The notes under the pieces were generated by a model. That model was not told where the DNA came from. It saw nothing but the letters and a program-made list of their open reading frames with translations, and did not search any database. This document shows, one piece after another, positions 1 through 10,590 of a stretch of 64,000 nt of DNA. The position numbers and the translations under genes are program-made. Position 1 is the stretch's first letter. Every line of letters begins with the position of its first letter. Source of the stretch: Chitinophagaceae bacterium (lineage in GTDB: Bacteria; Bacteroidota; Bacteroidia; Chitinophagales; Chitinophagaceae); the NCBI GenBank assembly GCA_019745155.1, contig JAIETM010000004.1, positions 1-64,000 of the forward strand, written 5' to 3'.

Positions 1-1695
1 ACGGAAGGACTGAATGCTTGGAATATCAACTTTGCCAGAAACAATCTTTACCTGAACGAAAGAAGCAGCTGGGCACCTATTGGAAGAAATTTCCGTATGG
101 TTGACGTAACATTTGCCGGCAGAATGAATTGGGAACAAGCCCCTCCACAACAAGGCAAGAATGTATCCATCATTCCATACACAACCGTAAACGCTTCTGA
201 AGACAAACTGCGCAACATTCCGCTCAGCAGTGATGTACAAGCAGGCTTCGACGCCAAATTAGCCGTAACCCCTTCGCTGAATCTGGATATCACAGTGAAT
301 CCAGACTTTGCGCAAGCTGAAGTAGACAGACAAATCACCAACCTGAGCCGCTTTGAATTATTCTTTCCGGAAAGACGACAATTCTTTTTAGAAAACAGTG
401 ACCTGTTTGGAGCTTTTGGGTACGACAATATCAATCCTTTCTTTTCCCGACGAATCGGACTAGGCAGAAATGTAAATAATGGACAGAATGTACGCGTACC
501 CATAGTCGCCGGCGCAAGATTAAGTGGAAGACTAAACAAAGATTGGCGTGTTGGACTCTTAAATATGCAAACAGCTAAGAGTGCAGACTTTGGTTTACCT
601 GCCACCAATTTTTCTGTCGCCGCTTTACAAAGAAGAATTGGGAGAAGAAATAACCTTGGCTTGATTGCAGTCAATAAAGACGAGTTCAACAATAAGCAAT
701 CCAACACAAGATTTAGCCGAACAGTTGGTATTGACTACAATATGGCTAGTGCAGATGGCAAATGGAGTGGTCAGGCTTTCGTGCATAAAAGTATTACCCC
801 AAAGGATACTACTGGCCAATACGCAATGGCTGGTTTTCTTAGTTATAATACCCCTACTTTTTCCTTTGACCAAAGCTTTGAAAATGTTGGTACTAATTAT
901 AGAGCAGATGTAGGGTTTGTACCAAGAAATGGCTATTTACGCAGCGAAGGAAATACCGCATTGATTTTTTTCCCATCCGATAAACGCTTGAATAAACAGA
1001 TCAATAATTGGCGTATCAGTTTTGATTATGATGTGATCTATGGCAAAAACGACAAAAAGGTAACTGACTTAGATGCAGGCATGTTTTTTAGAATTGGTTT
1101 CCAGAATAGTGCTGAACTCAGCGGTGCATTGATTCGGATGGATTACACCTACCTCTTCTTCCCTTTTGACCCAACGAATACGGGCGGTAAGGAGATTGAA
1201 GCAGGACGCTCTTACACGTATCTGAGTCAACGCTGGGGTTTTCGAAGCAATGCCAGAAAACGCTTTTTCTTTAATACCAATTTGCGCTTTGGACAATACT
1301 TTAACGGTAAAATCTTTCAATCGCAGAATAGTTTCAGCTATCGCATACAACCCTATGGCATTTTCAGCGTGGATGTGAACTATACAGGTATCAGACTACC
1401 CAAACCTTACAATAGTGCAGACCTATGGTTAATTGGTCCGAGAGCGGAAATCTCTTTCAATAGATCGCTCTTCTTCAATGCATTCATGCAGTACAATAAC
1501 CAGGTCAATAATGTTAACCTCAACCTGAGGCTACAATATCGCTTCAAGCCGGTGAGCGACTTTTTCCTGGTGTACACCGACAATTATTTTGCAACGGATG
1601 AACCAGGCACGATGCTGGGTAACCATCCAGCCCGGGCATTCCAAAGCAAAAACAGGGCATTGGTGGCCAAGCTGACCTATTGGTTCAACTTATAA
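1..1695 (+). CDS. DUF5916 family outer-membrane protein, C-terminal part (5' end outside window)
   Basis: The reading frame is open from base 1, so the visible 564 codons are only the C-terminal part. The stretch around base 290 (NPDFAQAEVDRQ, then FELFFPERRQFFLE) is the hallmark of the DUF5916 domain of Bacteroidota, which normally follows an N-terminal carbohydrate-binding (CBM9-like) domain; that domain would lie upstream of the window. The rest is rich in alternating aromatic and polar residues and ends in LTYWFNL, as expected for an outer-membrane beta-barrel whose last strand ends in an aromatic residue. The substrate is unknown for the family, so no function is proposed beyond outer-membrane location. 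The next gene begins 182 bases further on and has its own promoter-like box. Confidence 0.85.
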   Translation, partial: TEGLNAWNINFARNNLYLNERSSWAPIGRNFRMVDVTFAGRMNWEQAPPQQGKNVSIIPYTTVNASEDKLRNIPLSSDVQAGFDAKLAVTPSLNLDITVNPDFAQAEVDRQITNLSRFELFFPERRQFFLENSDLFGAFGYDNINPFFSRRIGLGRNVNNGQNVRVPIVAGARLSGRLNKDWRVGLLNMQTAKSADFGLPATNFSVAALQRRIGRRNNLGLIAVNKDEFNNKQSNTRFSRTVGIDYNMASADGKWSGQAFVHKSITPKDTTGQYAMAGFLSYNTPTFSFDQSFENVGTNYRADVGFVPRNGYLRSEGNTALIFFPSDKRLNKQINNWRISFDYDVIYGKNDKKVTDLDAGMFFRIGFQNSAELSGALIRMDYTYLFFPFDPTNTGGKEIEAGRSYTYLSQRWGFRSNARKRFFFNTNLRFGQYFNGKIFQSQNSFSYRIQPYGIFSVDVNYTGIRLPKPYNSADLWLIGPRAEISFNRSLFFNAFMQYNNQVNNVNLNLRLQYRFKPVSDFFLVYTDNYFATDEPGTMLGNHPARAFQSKNRALVAKLTYWFNL

Positions 1696-1846
1696 TCCTG
1701 TGCTTTCATAGGAACTGGCCCTTCTGACATACCCACGCAGGGTTTACATGAGGATATTGGCAATCTGGCAACTTGTTGATTGTACAAGGTTCTTAAAAGT
1801 GGTAAACCCTGTCTTTTTTTATTGCCCCCGTTTAGGCATTCCACCC

Positions 1847-1854
1847 TATTTTTG
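1847..1854 (+). promoter_or_regulatory. -7 box of the sucD promoter
   Basis: TATTTTTG matches the Bacteroidota -7 consensus TAnnTTTG exactly and ends 23 bases before the sucD start. A clean TTTG at the -33 position is not seen; ATTG at 1821-1824 is the nearest candidate with a long 22-base spacer. Confidence 0.5.
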
Positions 1855-1877
1855 CGCCACAAAAGAAAAACGATCCC

Positions 1878-2750
1878 ATGTCTGTATTAGTGAACAAGAA
1901 CTCCCGCATCATCGTACAGGGTTTTACCGGTACGGAAGGTACTTTCCATGCCACCCAGATGATCGAGTACGGAACGAATGTAGTGGGTGGTGTTACACCC
2001 GGAAAAGGCGGTAGCACCCACCTGGATAAGCCTGTATTCAATACTGTGGCAGATGCTGTGAAGCAGACAGGTGCCGATGTGAGCATCATTTTTGTACCAC
2101 CCGCTTTTGCTGCAGATGCCATCATGGAAGCTGCTGAAGCCGGTATTGGTTTGGTGGTTTGTATCACAGAAGGTATTCCTGTGCAGGACATGGTTCGCGT
2201 GAAGAATTACCTGCAAGGCACGAATACTCGTTTGATCGGACCAAACTGTCCTGGTGTGATCACTGCAGGTGAAGCTAAAGTAGGTATCATGCCTGGCTTT
2301 ATCTTCAAGCCGGGCCGTATCGGTATCGTATCTAAGTCTGGTACATTAACATATGAAGCTGCTGATCAGGTTGTAAAAGCAGGTTTGGGTATCACCACTG
2401 CCATTGGTATTGGTGGTGATCCGATCATTGGTACCCCTACTGTAGAAGCGGTGAAACTGCTGATGGACGATCCTGAAACTGAAGGTATCATCATGATTGG
2501 TGAAATCGGCGGTGGCATGGAAGCTGAAGCTGCCCGTTGGTTGAAAGACAATATGCGTAAACCTGTGGTTGGTTTCATCGCAGGCCAAACAGCCCCTCCA
2601 GGCCGTAGAATGGGCCATGCCGGTGCCATTATTGGCGGTGCTGATGATACAGCTGAGGCGAAGATGAAGATCATGGCTGAATGCGGCATTCATGTAGTAG
2701 CTAGTCCTGCTGATATTGGCAAGACCATGGCTGCAGCTTTGAAGAAATAA
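1878..2750 (+). CDS. sucD: Succinate-CoA ligase (ADP-forming) subunit alpha
   Basis: The 290-residue protein has the normal length for the alpha subunit of succinyl-CoA synthetase, which with SucC makes succinate and ATP/GTP from succinyl-CoA in the TCA cycle in the cytoplasm. The N-terminal CoA-binding Rossmann domain begins with the phase [16 protein letters not shown], and the phosphorylated histidine sits in GHAGAII (His247), matching the conserved catalytic His of the family. The sucC partner is not adjacent, as is common in this phylum. A strong hairpin terminator follows 20 bases after the stop, so this appears to be a single-gene transcript with its own -7 box. Codon usage is typical of a well-expressed housekeeping gene. 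Confidence 0.97.
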   Translation: MSVLVNKNSRIIVQGFTGTEGTFHATQMIEYGTNVVGGVTPGKGGSTHLDKPVFNTVADAVKQTGADVSIIFVPPAFAADAIMEAAEAGIGLVVCITEGIPVQDMVRVKNYLQGTNTRLIGPNCPGVITAGEAKVGIMPGFIFKPGRIGIVSKSGTLTYEAADQVVKAGLGITTAIGIGGDPIIGTPTVEAVKLLMDDPETEGIIMIGEIGGGMEAEAARWLKDNMRKPVVGFIAGQTAPPGRRMGHAGAIIGGADDTAEAKMKIMAECGIHVVASPADIGKTMAAALKK

Positions 2751-2770
2751 TCAAGGTCTTTTTGATAGCA

Positions 2771-2798
2771 AACCCCGGCATTGCCGGGGTTTTTGTTT
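2771..2798 (+). terminator. Intrinsic terminator of sucD
   Basis: The arms AACCCCGGCA and TGCCGGGGTT form a perfect 10-bp stem with a one-base centre, followed by a T run (tttttgtttt). Confidence 0.9.
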
Positions 2799-2897
2799 TC
2801 TTCACATTTCTTTATCAGGATATTGGGCACACCATTTGTGTAAACTGTTTTGGTTTGCATCATTGTATCAATCAATTTAGTACCATAACCATCCCTT

Positions 2898-5800
2898 ATG
2901 CGATCAGCATTCATTTGCTTTCTTTCTATACTCAGTTTTTGGTGCACGGCACAAACAGCCTATTACGATCAACAATGGAAACGAGTTGATTCACTCATCA
3001 TACTGGCGCGACTGCCAAAGTCGGCATTAGACTTAACGAAGAAAATAGAACAGACTGCTTTGAAAGAGAAAAATGAAGCACAGCAGTTAAAGGCCTTGCT
3101 GTATACACAAACCCTGACAGAAGGTATCGAGAATCAACTAGACCTATCTACACAAATCAAACAATATCAAACGCGCCTTAATACTTTCAGTAAACCTGCA
3201 CAGGCAGTTGTGCATACCATTATTGCAAATACTTATCTCTATCATTTGCTGGAGAATCGCAGCTTCGGCAGAAATGCTTCCAATCTTACTGAACGATGGT
3301 CATTCAATCAAACTGACAGCATCATTCGCTATCATTTTGAACAAGCATTACAACTAAATGAGACAAAGTCGATACAACTAAAAGAATATCTACCCATCGT
3401 GATCAATAGTAAATACGCCTGGCCGGGAACAAGTGTTCATGATTTGATCATACAAGAAGCGATTGCCTACTATGCAAAACAGTTGGACCAAAGCAGTGCT
3501 AATCTGATCAACTACAAAGAAAAAAAGGCACAGCTATTACTGCCTTTTGATCAATTGATGCAACTACCACGTGACTCCAATAGTACAACACACATCGTAA
3601 AAGCCATTTTACTATACCAGCAATGGATGCAGTTGCATTTTAATGATCAGGATAAAAACATGTTTGCTGCAATTGATCTACAAAGACTCAATTGGGCAAA
3701 ACAAATCAATGGAGACAATCAAAGCAATCAACGGTACCTCAATGCTATACAAAAGCTATTGAACCAGTGGCCATGTGAAGCTAGCTATCAAGCTTATCAC
3801 CATTTTGCCCTGGCTGATATGGAAAAAGCCATGAATTATAATCGACTTAGCGATACCACCAACAGATTCCGCTATCTCGATGCGCTGCAACATATACAAT
3901 TTGGTTTAGAACGTGCTACCGACACAACACTGCGAGCTGCATTGAAAGGCTTGGCCAAAAATATTCAGCAACCTAGTTTATCTGTCACAACAGAAGCTGT
4001 GCAGATACCGGCACAGCCCTTCAGGATCCTACTCAATTTCCGGAATACACAAACGGTGTATACACGCATCATCCGATTAACAGCAGACAGTTATAAGGAC
4101 ACTATCTCAGAAAACTTCAAAAAGACAAATTGGCTTCATCTCTTACCTGCTTACAGAAGCGAAGCAATCCAACTACCAGATACAAAAGATTACCAAGAAC
4201 ATGCTGCAGAAATAAAAATTGACGCGCTTCCAGCAGGGAAATATCTCCTACTCTGCTCATCAGACCCGAGCTTTCAACAAGGAAAAGCTGCGCTTAGCAT
4301 CAACACCATCTGGGTTTCTGGCTTAAGCTATGTGCAAAACAAGAATGATCTTTTTGTATTGAACCGAAGTAATGGACAGCCCATTAAGGATGCGCTGATA
4401 GAAGTGTTTGACCACAATTACAACAAACAAAAAACGGCAAAACTACTCACCACAGGCAAAACAGATGCGAATGGCAGGTATACGTACAAGGGACCTTTCG
4501 CCAATAACTATCATTACCGGTTTATCGTCAAGAAAGATACGCTTGACATAAATCGGATGTATTATGCAAGCTATTTCCAGAACCCTGATCAAACGCGCAC
4601 CGATCTGTCGCCAAGAGCCCCCACCGTCTATTATTTTACAGATAGAAGCATCTATCGCCCCGGACAAACTGTATTTGTAAAAGTGTTGGTGATGAAGCAA
4701 AAAAATAATCTTCAACCTTACATTGACAGCAGCTATACACATATCACTTTTTATCTCAGAAACGCCAATCAGAAAATCATTGATTCAGTAAAGACTCGCA
4801 TTACCGATTTTGGTTCTGCCTCAGCTCAGTTTATCTTGCCTGCGCAAGGACTTACCGGTAATTTTTCTATTCATACCTCTTTCAACAATAATCAGCAATA
4901 TTATTTCAGTGTAGAAGCTTATAAGCGACCAAGCTTCAGTGTTTCATTTGATGAAATCAAACAATCTTATAGAATTAATGACAGCGTAACAATCAGTGGC
5001 ACTGTAAATGCTTATGCCGGCTATGCAATCAATAATGCCCAAGTAGCCATTCGTATTAATGGTAGTAATATTGAAAATGAGTTGTCTTGGAGAGCCTTAG
5101 AACAGTTTCCGGAAATCAACACATTGGTCACAACCGACAATCAAGGAAAATTCACCTATCGTTTTCTTGCCAAAGGTTATCAGGATTTGAATGCCGCATG
5201 CATTTTATCCTTATCAGCATCCATCACTGATCAAAATGGAGAGACACAGAGTACAAGAAAAAACATCATTATCCGAAATAAAGATCTGGTATTACAGCTT
5301 ACTACTCCTGAAAGCATAGAAGCTGATAGTGATGTATCCATTAAACTTAGCAGAACACTATACAATAAGCAGCAGCGTAATGGTACGACGAAACTGGTAT
5401 TGCAAAGATTGGCTTCACCTAAGCGTTTCATTAGACAGAGAGAATGGGCTGCACCAGATATACATTTGTACAGCGAAGCTGCATATACCAATTGGTTTCC
5501 TTATGATCCTTACAACAAAGAAGATGATCCAGCTTCATGGTTGCCTGATGGTGAAGCAGAGACGTTGCACTCAACTAGTGGCAATGAAAGCTTGGTGGTG
5601 AAGTCTGGTAAACTATCAGCTGGATGGTATAAACTGATTGCATCTACAGTAGATAGTTTCGGGAATACCATTCAGGCAGAAAAAATCATGCTTGTCATTA
5701 ACAGTAAGCAACCCAATCAAAATCCGCTTACCGCTTTTAGTAATATCTCTCAGGAGAATACTTATCAACCAGGAGAAACAGCATCATTTAAGAGCTGGAG

Positions 5801-8800
5801 TAGCATTGATCAAAGATTTGTGATACGCAATAAAGAGTCCCATGGCACATCCACAATTACAACCATCCGACTCAGTAAAGGCGAACAAGTGCTATCACAT
5901 GTTGTGGTAGAGAAAGACAGAGGCAATCTGGAATACACCGACTGCTTTGTCTATCAAAACCGCTTTTACACAAGCAGCTATTCTATTAAAGTACCATGGA
6001 AGAATAAACAGTTGCTGGTTAGTCATCAAAGTTTTCGTGATAAGACCAGTCCCGGAAGTGAAGAAAACTGGAGTGTAACAGTACATAACCCAGACAGCAG
6101 TGTTGCTATTGCTGAAATTGTCACAGCTTTATATGATGCTTCTTTAGACGCTATCAAGCCACATCAGTGGACAACACCTTATGTCTGGTATATCCAAGTT
6201 TATAATAACCGCTTTTATCAGGGTGAAAATTTTGGCATCAGTAGCGGCGAATCTTATCGCATCAACCAGCCCGAGCCTCAACGCTTCAATCCATCTGTTG
6301 CACAATTGGCTACAGCCGGACTTCATCTAATGGAAGCAAGTTTTGATGAAGATGCAGCCAATTTAGCTAAGGGTATGCGACCAAGCCTTTACCTACGTGG
6401 GATGTTATTAGATGGTTTAAATGAGGTTGTTGTAAGTGCTTACAATACCCAGAAGAAAAAAGCCGCCCAGATTAATATTAGAGGTAATTCATCTATGCAA
6501 GAAGAAAGCTATGACAAGGTTTTCTCTGCTCCTGCTGAGCCGATGAGGGAAGAAGCAAACGACCCCATACAAATTCGCAGCAATTTTAATGAGACTGCTT
6601 TCTTCTTTCCACAATTATATACAGACAGCACAGGCAGTGTGCAGTTTAGCTTTACCATGCCAGATGCACTCACTAAATGGAAATGGCAAACACTGGCACA
6701 TACCAAGGATTTGTCTTTTGGTATGGCAACAGACTTCATCACTACGACTAAACAACTCATGGCACAGGCCAATGCACCCAGGTTCTTAAGAGAAGGTGAT
6801 CGTATTGAATTTAGCACCAAGATTGTCAACACCACTGAAAAGGAATTATCCGGGCAAGTAGAACTCAGCTTGATTGATCCATCTACCAACAAACCCGTTG
6901 ATGGCTGGTTCCAAAATAGTTTCCCCAACCAATACTTTACTGCAGAAGCGGGACAAAGTGTGGTAGTGAAATTTCCGATACAAGTCCCCATCAGCTATAC
7001 CAAACCATTACAATGGCGGGTGATTGCAAGAAGCGGCACTATCAGCGATGGTGAAACAAACTATTTACCTGTACTCAGCAACAGAACTTTGGTTACTGAA
7101 ACAGTACCACTCTTGTTACGCGGTAAAGAAACCAAATATTACACACTAGACAAGTTGGTAAAAGACGAAAGTGCCAGCCGTACTCAGGAAGGTATTACTG
7201 TCAGCTACACCACCAATCCCATCTGGTATGCGGTGCAGGCATTGCCTTATTTATCGAACAATGGCGACGATTGTGCGGAGCAAGTATTCAATCGTTTTAA
7301 TGCCAATAGCATGGCAACATTGATCGCTAAACAACAACCTGCTATTGCTGCAGTACTGGAAGCATGGAAAAAAGATTCTACGGCAACCAAATCAGCATTA
7401 GAGAAAAATGCATCGCTCAAACAAATTGTTTTAGAAGAAACACCTTGGGTAAATGCTGCATCAGCAGAAAGCATTCAAAAAAAGGAATTAGGCGTATTGT
7501 TTGATATAGCCCGCATGAATAGTGAAGCGAAAATCACTTTGGAGAAATTGAAAAAACTCCAATTGCCCAATGGTGCTTTCCCTTGGTTTAGCGGCGGTTA
7601 TGCCAATAGCTACGTTACCAATTATATCCTCACAGGATTAGGACGACTGATTAGACTCAAAGCATTATCAAAAGAAGTTACTACACTCGCTAGTAACATC
7701 ATTCAACCTGCACTAGTTTGGATGGACACAGAAATGGAAGCTCGCTATAAGCATCAGCAAAAAAGCAAACAGGTGTTTATTTGGGTTCCAACTGTGGATG
7801 AACTCAGCTACTTGCACATGCGTAGTTATTTTGTACAGGATTATCCTGTTAAGGCAAATGCATATAAAACACGGTTACTGGAAGCGAAAAAGCATTGGAA
7901 CAAACAAAACAATTATCGCGCAGCATTAACAGCACAGATACTTTTCCGTAACGGGGAAGAATCTTTTGTGCGCAAAACCATCTTACCTTCTCTGTTAGAA
8001 CGAACAGTGATTGATACAGCAAATGCCAGTTTATATTGGAAACAACGCAATACCTATTTCTGGTATGCCAGTCCGATTGACCACCAGAGCATGATGATTG
8101 AAACACTACAATTACTCAACAAGGATGGCAAATTGCAACAAGCCATACAACAAGCGAGTAACTGGTTGTTGTTAAATAAGCAAACCAATCATTGGGGTAA
8201 TAGTATCGCAACAGCCAATGCTTGCTATGCATTATTATTGAACGGCGAACAATCGTTGCAAACCAAGAATAGCGTACGCATACAGCTGGGCAATTTTGTT
8301 TTGAACAGCGACAATCTTACGCAGGAAGCAGGCACCGGTTATCTGCAAAAAAGAATTGAAGCTCGTTTTGTACAACCAGCAATGGGTAATATTCAGGTGA
8401 CCAGCAACAATCATAAAGGTTCGATTAGTTGGGGCAGTATTTTCTGGCAGTATTTTGAAGAGATGGATAAGATAACGACTTCAGCAAATAATCCATTATC
8501 GGTACAAAAGCAACTTTTCGTTGAACGCACTACTACCAATGGAAAACAATTATTGGTGGTGAATGATGGTGATGAATTAAAGATTGGTGATAAACTCATC
8601 AGTCGCATGCAAATCACTGCAACCCGCGATATGGACTTTGTACACCTCAAAGATTTACGACCTGCAGGCACAGAACCCGAAAACACACTCAGCGGTTACC
8701 AGTGGCAAAACAGGTTAGGCTATTATCAGAGCACCAAGGATGTGAGCAATAACTATTTCTTCGATCGCATACCCAAGGGAAGTTATATCATAGAATATCC

Positions 8801-8921
8801 AATGTATGTAACCCATGCAGGTAAATTCTCAGCAGGACTAGCGAGCATTCAATGTTTGTATGCGCCTGAGTTTACAAGTCATTCTAAAGGTTTCACCGTA
8901 TTTGTGCAAACTGCCGATTAA
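2898..8921 (+). CDS. Alpha-2-macroglobulin family protein with thioester domain
   Basis: This 2007-residue protein starts with a signal peptide (MRSAFICFLSILSFWCTAQ). A helical N-terminal part is followed by macroglobulin repeats; the MG2 hallmark DRSIYRPGQTV lies near residue 582. The A2M domain begins near residue 1229 (FNETAFFFPQL, then DALTKWKW). The thioester motif C-A-E-Q is intact at Cys1459, at the start of the helical TED domain. Bacterial A2Ms trap proteases in the periplasm or at the cell surface through this thioester. An odd segment at residues 1174-1188 (LNEVVVSAYNTQKKK) closely resembles the TonB-box region of SusC-type receptors. There is no lipobox. A penicillin-binding protein gene, the usual partner of proteobacterial A2Ms, is not adjacent. 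The promoter was not clearly seen. Confidence 0.9.
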   Translation: MRSAFICFLSILSFWCTAQTAYYDQQWKRVDSLIILARLPKSALDLTKKIEQTALKEKNEAQQLKALLYTQTLTEGIENQLDLSTQIKQYQTRLNTFSKPAQAVVHTIIANTYLYHLLENRSFGRNASNLTERWSFNQTDSIIRYHFEQALQLNETKSIQLKEYLPIVINSKYAWPGTSVHDLIIQEAIAYYAKQLDQSSANLINYKEKKAQLLLPFDQLMQLPRDSNSTTHIVKAILLYQQWMQLHFNDQDKNMFAAIDLQRLNWAKQINGDNQSNQRYLNAIQKLLNQWPCEASYQAYHHFALADMEKAMNYNRLSDTTNRFRYLDALQHIQFGLERATDTTLRAALKGLAKNIQQPSLSVTTEAVQIPAQPFRILLNFRNTQTVYTRIIRLTADSYKDTISENFKKTNWLHLLPAYRSEAIQLPDTKDYQEHAAEIKIDALPAGKYLLLCSSDPSFQQGKAALSINTIWVSGLSYVQNKNDLFVLNRSNGQPIKDALIEVFDHNYNKQKTAKLLTTGKTDANGRYTYKGPFANNYHYRFIVKKDTLDINRMYYASYFQNPDQTRTDLSPRAPTVYYFTDRSIYRPGQTVFVKVLVMKQKNNLQPYIDSSYTHITFYLRNANQKIIDSVKTRITDFGSASAQFILPAQGLTGNFSIHTSFNNNQQYYFSVEAYKRPSFSVSFDEIKQSYRINDSVTISGTVNAYAGYAINNAQVAIRINGSNIENELSWRALEQFPEINTLVTTDNQGKFTYRFLAKGYQDLNAACILSLSASITDQNGETQSTRKNIIIRNKDLVLQLTTPESIEADSDVSIKLSRTLYNKQQRNGTTKLVLQRLASPKRFIRQREWAAPDIHLYSEAAYTNWFPYDPYNKEDDPASWLPDGEAETLHSTSGNESLVVKSGKLSAGWYKLIASTVDSFGNTIQAEKIMLVINSKQPNQNPLTAFSNISQENTYQPGETASFKSWSSIDQRFVIRNKESHGTSTITTIRLSKGEQVLSHVVVEKDRGNLEYTDCFVYQNRFYTSSYSIKVPWKNKQLLVSHQSFRDKTSPGSEENWSVTVHNPDSSVAIAEIVTALYDASLDAIKPHQWTTPYVWYIQVYNNRFYQGENFGISSGESYRINQPEPQRFNPSVAQLATAGLHLMEASFDEDAANLAKGMRPSLYLRGMLLDGLNEVVVSAYNTQKKKAAQINIRGNSSMQEESYDKVFSAPAEPMREEANDPIQIRSNFNETAFFFPQLYTDSTGSVQFSFTMPDALTKWKWQTLAHTKDLSFGMATDFITTTKQLMAQANAPRFLREGDRIEFSTKIVNTTEKELSGQVELSLIDPSTNKPVDGWFQNSFPNQYFTAEAGQSVVVKFPIQVPISYTKPLQWRVIARSGTISDGETNYLPVLSNRTLVTETVPLLLRGKETKYYTLDKLVKDESASRTQEGITVSYTTNPIWYAVQALPYLSNNGDDCAEQVFNRFNANSMATLIAKQQPAIAAVLEAWKKDSTATKSALEKNASLKQIVLEETPWVNAASAESIQKKELGVLFDIARMNSEAKITLEKLKKLQLPNGAFPWFSGGYANSYVTNYILTGLGRLIRLKALSKEVTTLASNIIQPALVWMDTEMEARYKHQQKSKQVFIWVPTVDELSYLHMRSYFVQDYPVKANAYKTRLLEAKKHWNKQNNYRAALTAQILFRNGEESFVRKTILPSLLERTVIDTANASLYWKQRNTYFWYASPIDHQSMMIETLQLLNKDGKLQQAIQQASNWLLLNKQTNHWGNSIATANACYALLLNGEQSLQTKNSVRIQLGNFVLNSDNLTQEAGTGYLQKRIEARFVQPAMGNIQVTSNNHKGSISWGSIFWQYFEEMDKITTSANNPLSVQKQLFVERTTTNGKQLLVVNDGDELKIGDKLISRMQITATRDMDFVHLKDLRPAGTEPENTLSGYQWQNRLGYYQSTKDVSNNYFFDRIPKGSYIIEYPMYVTHAGKFSAGLASIQCLYAPEFTSHSKGFTVFVQTAD

Positions 8922-8931
8922 ACTACCTTCG
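8901..8931 (+). promoter_or_regulatory. Bacteroidota-type promoter of the DadA-like gene
   Basis: TTTG at 8901-8904, a 19-base spacer and TACCTTCG at 8924-8931 match the -33/-7 consensus with one deviation in the -7 box. The box ends 4 bases before the start codon and overlaps the 3' end of the preceding gene, so the message may be leaderless. Confidence 0.5.
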
Positions 8932-8935
8932 TTCC

Positions 8936-9994
8936 ATGCGCAAAGTGGATTTTCTATTGGTAGGTCAGGGCATTGCCGGTACATTTCTGAGTTATTTTCT
9001 ACAGGAAGCTGGCTACGAAGTAATCGTGATTGACCAATTCAATCCACATAGTTCCACGCAGGTTGCTAGTGGTGTCATCAATCCCGTTACAGGCCGACAA
9101 GTCGTTACCACCTGGTTGGCAGATGAAGTGCTGCCCTTTGCCTGGGATGCTTACCAAAGAATGGGCGCAGCCATTGGTCAACAAATCATTGAACAAAGCA
9201 ATATCCTCGCCTTTCCGCCTTCTGAGCAGATGATGCAAGGCTATCAAAACAAACTACAGGAAGCAAATGCATATGTGCGTAGTGCAGAAGATAGCTATCA
9301 AAACTATTTCCATTACCGCCATGGAGTAGTAGAAATCGCACCTGCTTATTTAATTGACCTGCATGCTTTGTTGAAAGGTTGGCGCAACTATCTACGTAAA
9401 ACAAATTCACTCATCGAAGAAAGCTTCGATGAAGCTGCGGTGCAGATAACCGATAATGATATTATATATGTAGACACCATTACTGCAAAGCATATCATCT
9501 ATTGCAATGGCGTACATGCTTATCAATCCAAGTATTGGCAAAACCTGCCACACAGTCTCAATAAGGGCGAAGCCTTAATTGCAGCGATTCCGGATTTACC
9601 CGCGCACCGCATTTATAAATTCGGCATCACCACATTAGTGCCTTGGGATGAAGGTCAATGGTGGGTAGGCAGCAGCTACGACAATCGTTTTACAGATGCT
9701 CAACCTTCTACCCTGTTCAGAGAACGCAAAGAAGCCGAGCTGCAACAAATACTTAAACTGCCTTATCAGATTGTAGACCACATTGCATCAATCAGGCCAG
9801 CAACTGTTGAGCGAAGACCATTTGTGGGCATGCATCCACAAGAAGCACGTGTAGGTATATTTGGCGGCATGGGTACCAAGGGCTGTTCCCTCTCCCCATT
9901 TTTCGCCAAAGCTTTTGCTGATTATTTCCAATACCAAACACCCATGCACCCTGCTGCAGACGTGCAACGTTTCCAGAAAATTTTAAGCCGCTAA
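8936..9994 (+). CDS. FAD-dependent oxidoreductase, DAO/DadA-like
   Basis: The 352-residue protein begins with a Rossmann dinucleotide-binding motif, GQGIAG at residues 10-15, after a short beta strand, and has the length and pattern of D-amino-acid oxidase (DAO) family enzymes such as DadA or glycine oxidase. The C-terminal segment GIFGGMGTKGCSLSPFFA is the second FAD-contact region of this family. The substrate is probably an amine or amino acid, but nothing in the sequence fixes which one. There is no signal peptide, so it is likely cytoplasmic. The gene starts 14 bases after the A2M stop and seems to have its own promoter overlapping that gene's end. Confidence 0.8.
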   Translation: MRKVDFLLVGQGIAGTFLSYFLQEAGYEVIVIDQFNPHSSTQVASGVINPVTGRQVVTTWLADEVLPFAWDAYQRMGAAIGQQIIEQSNILAFPPSEQMMQGYQNKLQEANAYVRSAEDSYQNYFHYRHGVVEIAPAYLIDLHALLKGWRNYLRKTNSLIEESFDEAAVQITDNDIIYVDTITAKHIIYCNGVHAYQSKYWQNLPHSLNKGEALIAAIPDLPAHRIYKFGITTLVPWDEGQWWVGSSYDNRFTDAQPSTLFRERKEAELQQILKLPYQIVDHIASIRPATVERRPFVGMHPQEARVGIFGGMGTKGCSLSPFFAKAFADYFQYQTPMHPAADVQRFQKILSR

Positions 9995-10034
9995 GACTTG
10001 ACAAAAAATTAATATTGCCACTCAAAATTTGAGC

Positions 10035-10472
10035 ATGGCGAATAACCAATCACAAAAGGCAATGCCTTTTGAAACAGATACTGTATTGCGCTACAATATT
10101 CCGTTGCGTTACCGCAAAATGGAAAATCTACATATCGTTTTCTGGTTGTTCAAAGATGTAGCCTGGTGCATGGGTTGGCGACCATTAGGTATCGTGATGA
10201 TCATCCCCACTTTACTCATCTCCATTATCATAGCCTGGCGTACGCGTCAGTATGTTTCTGAGCTCTGCCACAATATTGCCATCAGCTTATGGATCTCTGC
10301 CAACTCTTATTGGATGGTGAGTGAGTTTCTGCATTTTGACACCAAGATCTTGTTTGGTGAATACACATTTAAACACCTCGCATTAATTCCCTTTATTCTC
10401 GGCCTGCTGATTTTAGGCTACTATTATCTCTACTGGAAACCCACACATAAGCACGAGCTGGAGACCATGTAA
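10035..10472 (+). CDS. Hypothetical membrane protein
   Basis: The ATG at 10035 gives a 145-residue protein; an in-frame TTG six bases upstream is less likely. Three to four hydrophobic segments are visible (about residues 37-50, 53-67, 80-95 and 113-131), with a hydrophilic N-terminus and a His-rich, acidic C-terminal tail (KPTHKHELETM). It resembles small uncharacterised membrane proteins often seen in Bacteroidota, but I do not recognise a named family. No partner gene is obvious: the next 400 bases contain no clear gene. Confidence 0.7.
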   Translation: MANNQSQKAMPFETDTVLRYNIPLRYRKMENLHIVFWLFKDVAWCMGWRPLGIVMIIPTLLISIIIAWRTRQYVSELCHNIAISLWISANSYWMVSEFLHFDTKILFGEYTFKHLALIPFILGLLILGYYYLYWKPTHKHELETM

Positions 10473-10590
10473 CCACTCGTAACGGCGGGCAACCATTCGT
10501 GAAACTGCCACTTCCACTCGCACTGGAAAGCCTTTACAGAAAAGCCACACCTGCTGTATATTTGGTACTCAATTCGGCGTAAGCCCAACC

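Noticed and set aside
48-707. 219-codon minus-strand ORF
   Set aside because: It lies entirely opposite the DUF5916 gene, which has strong family motifs; the antisense frame has no domain signal.
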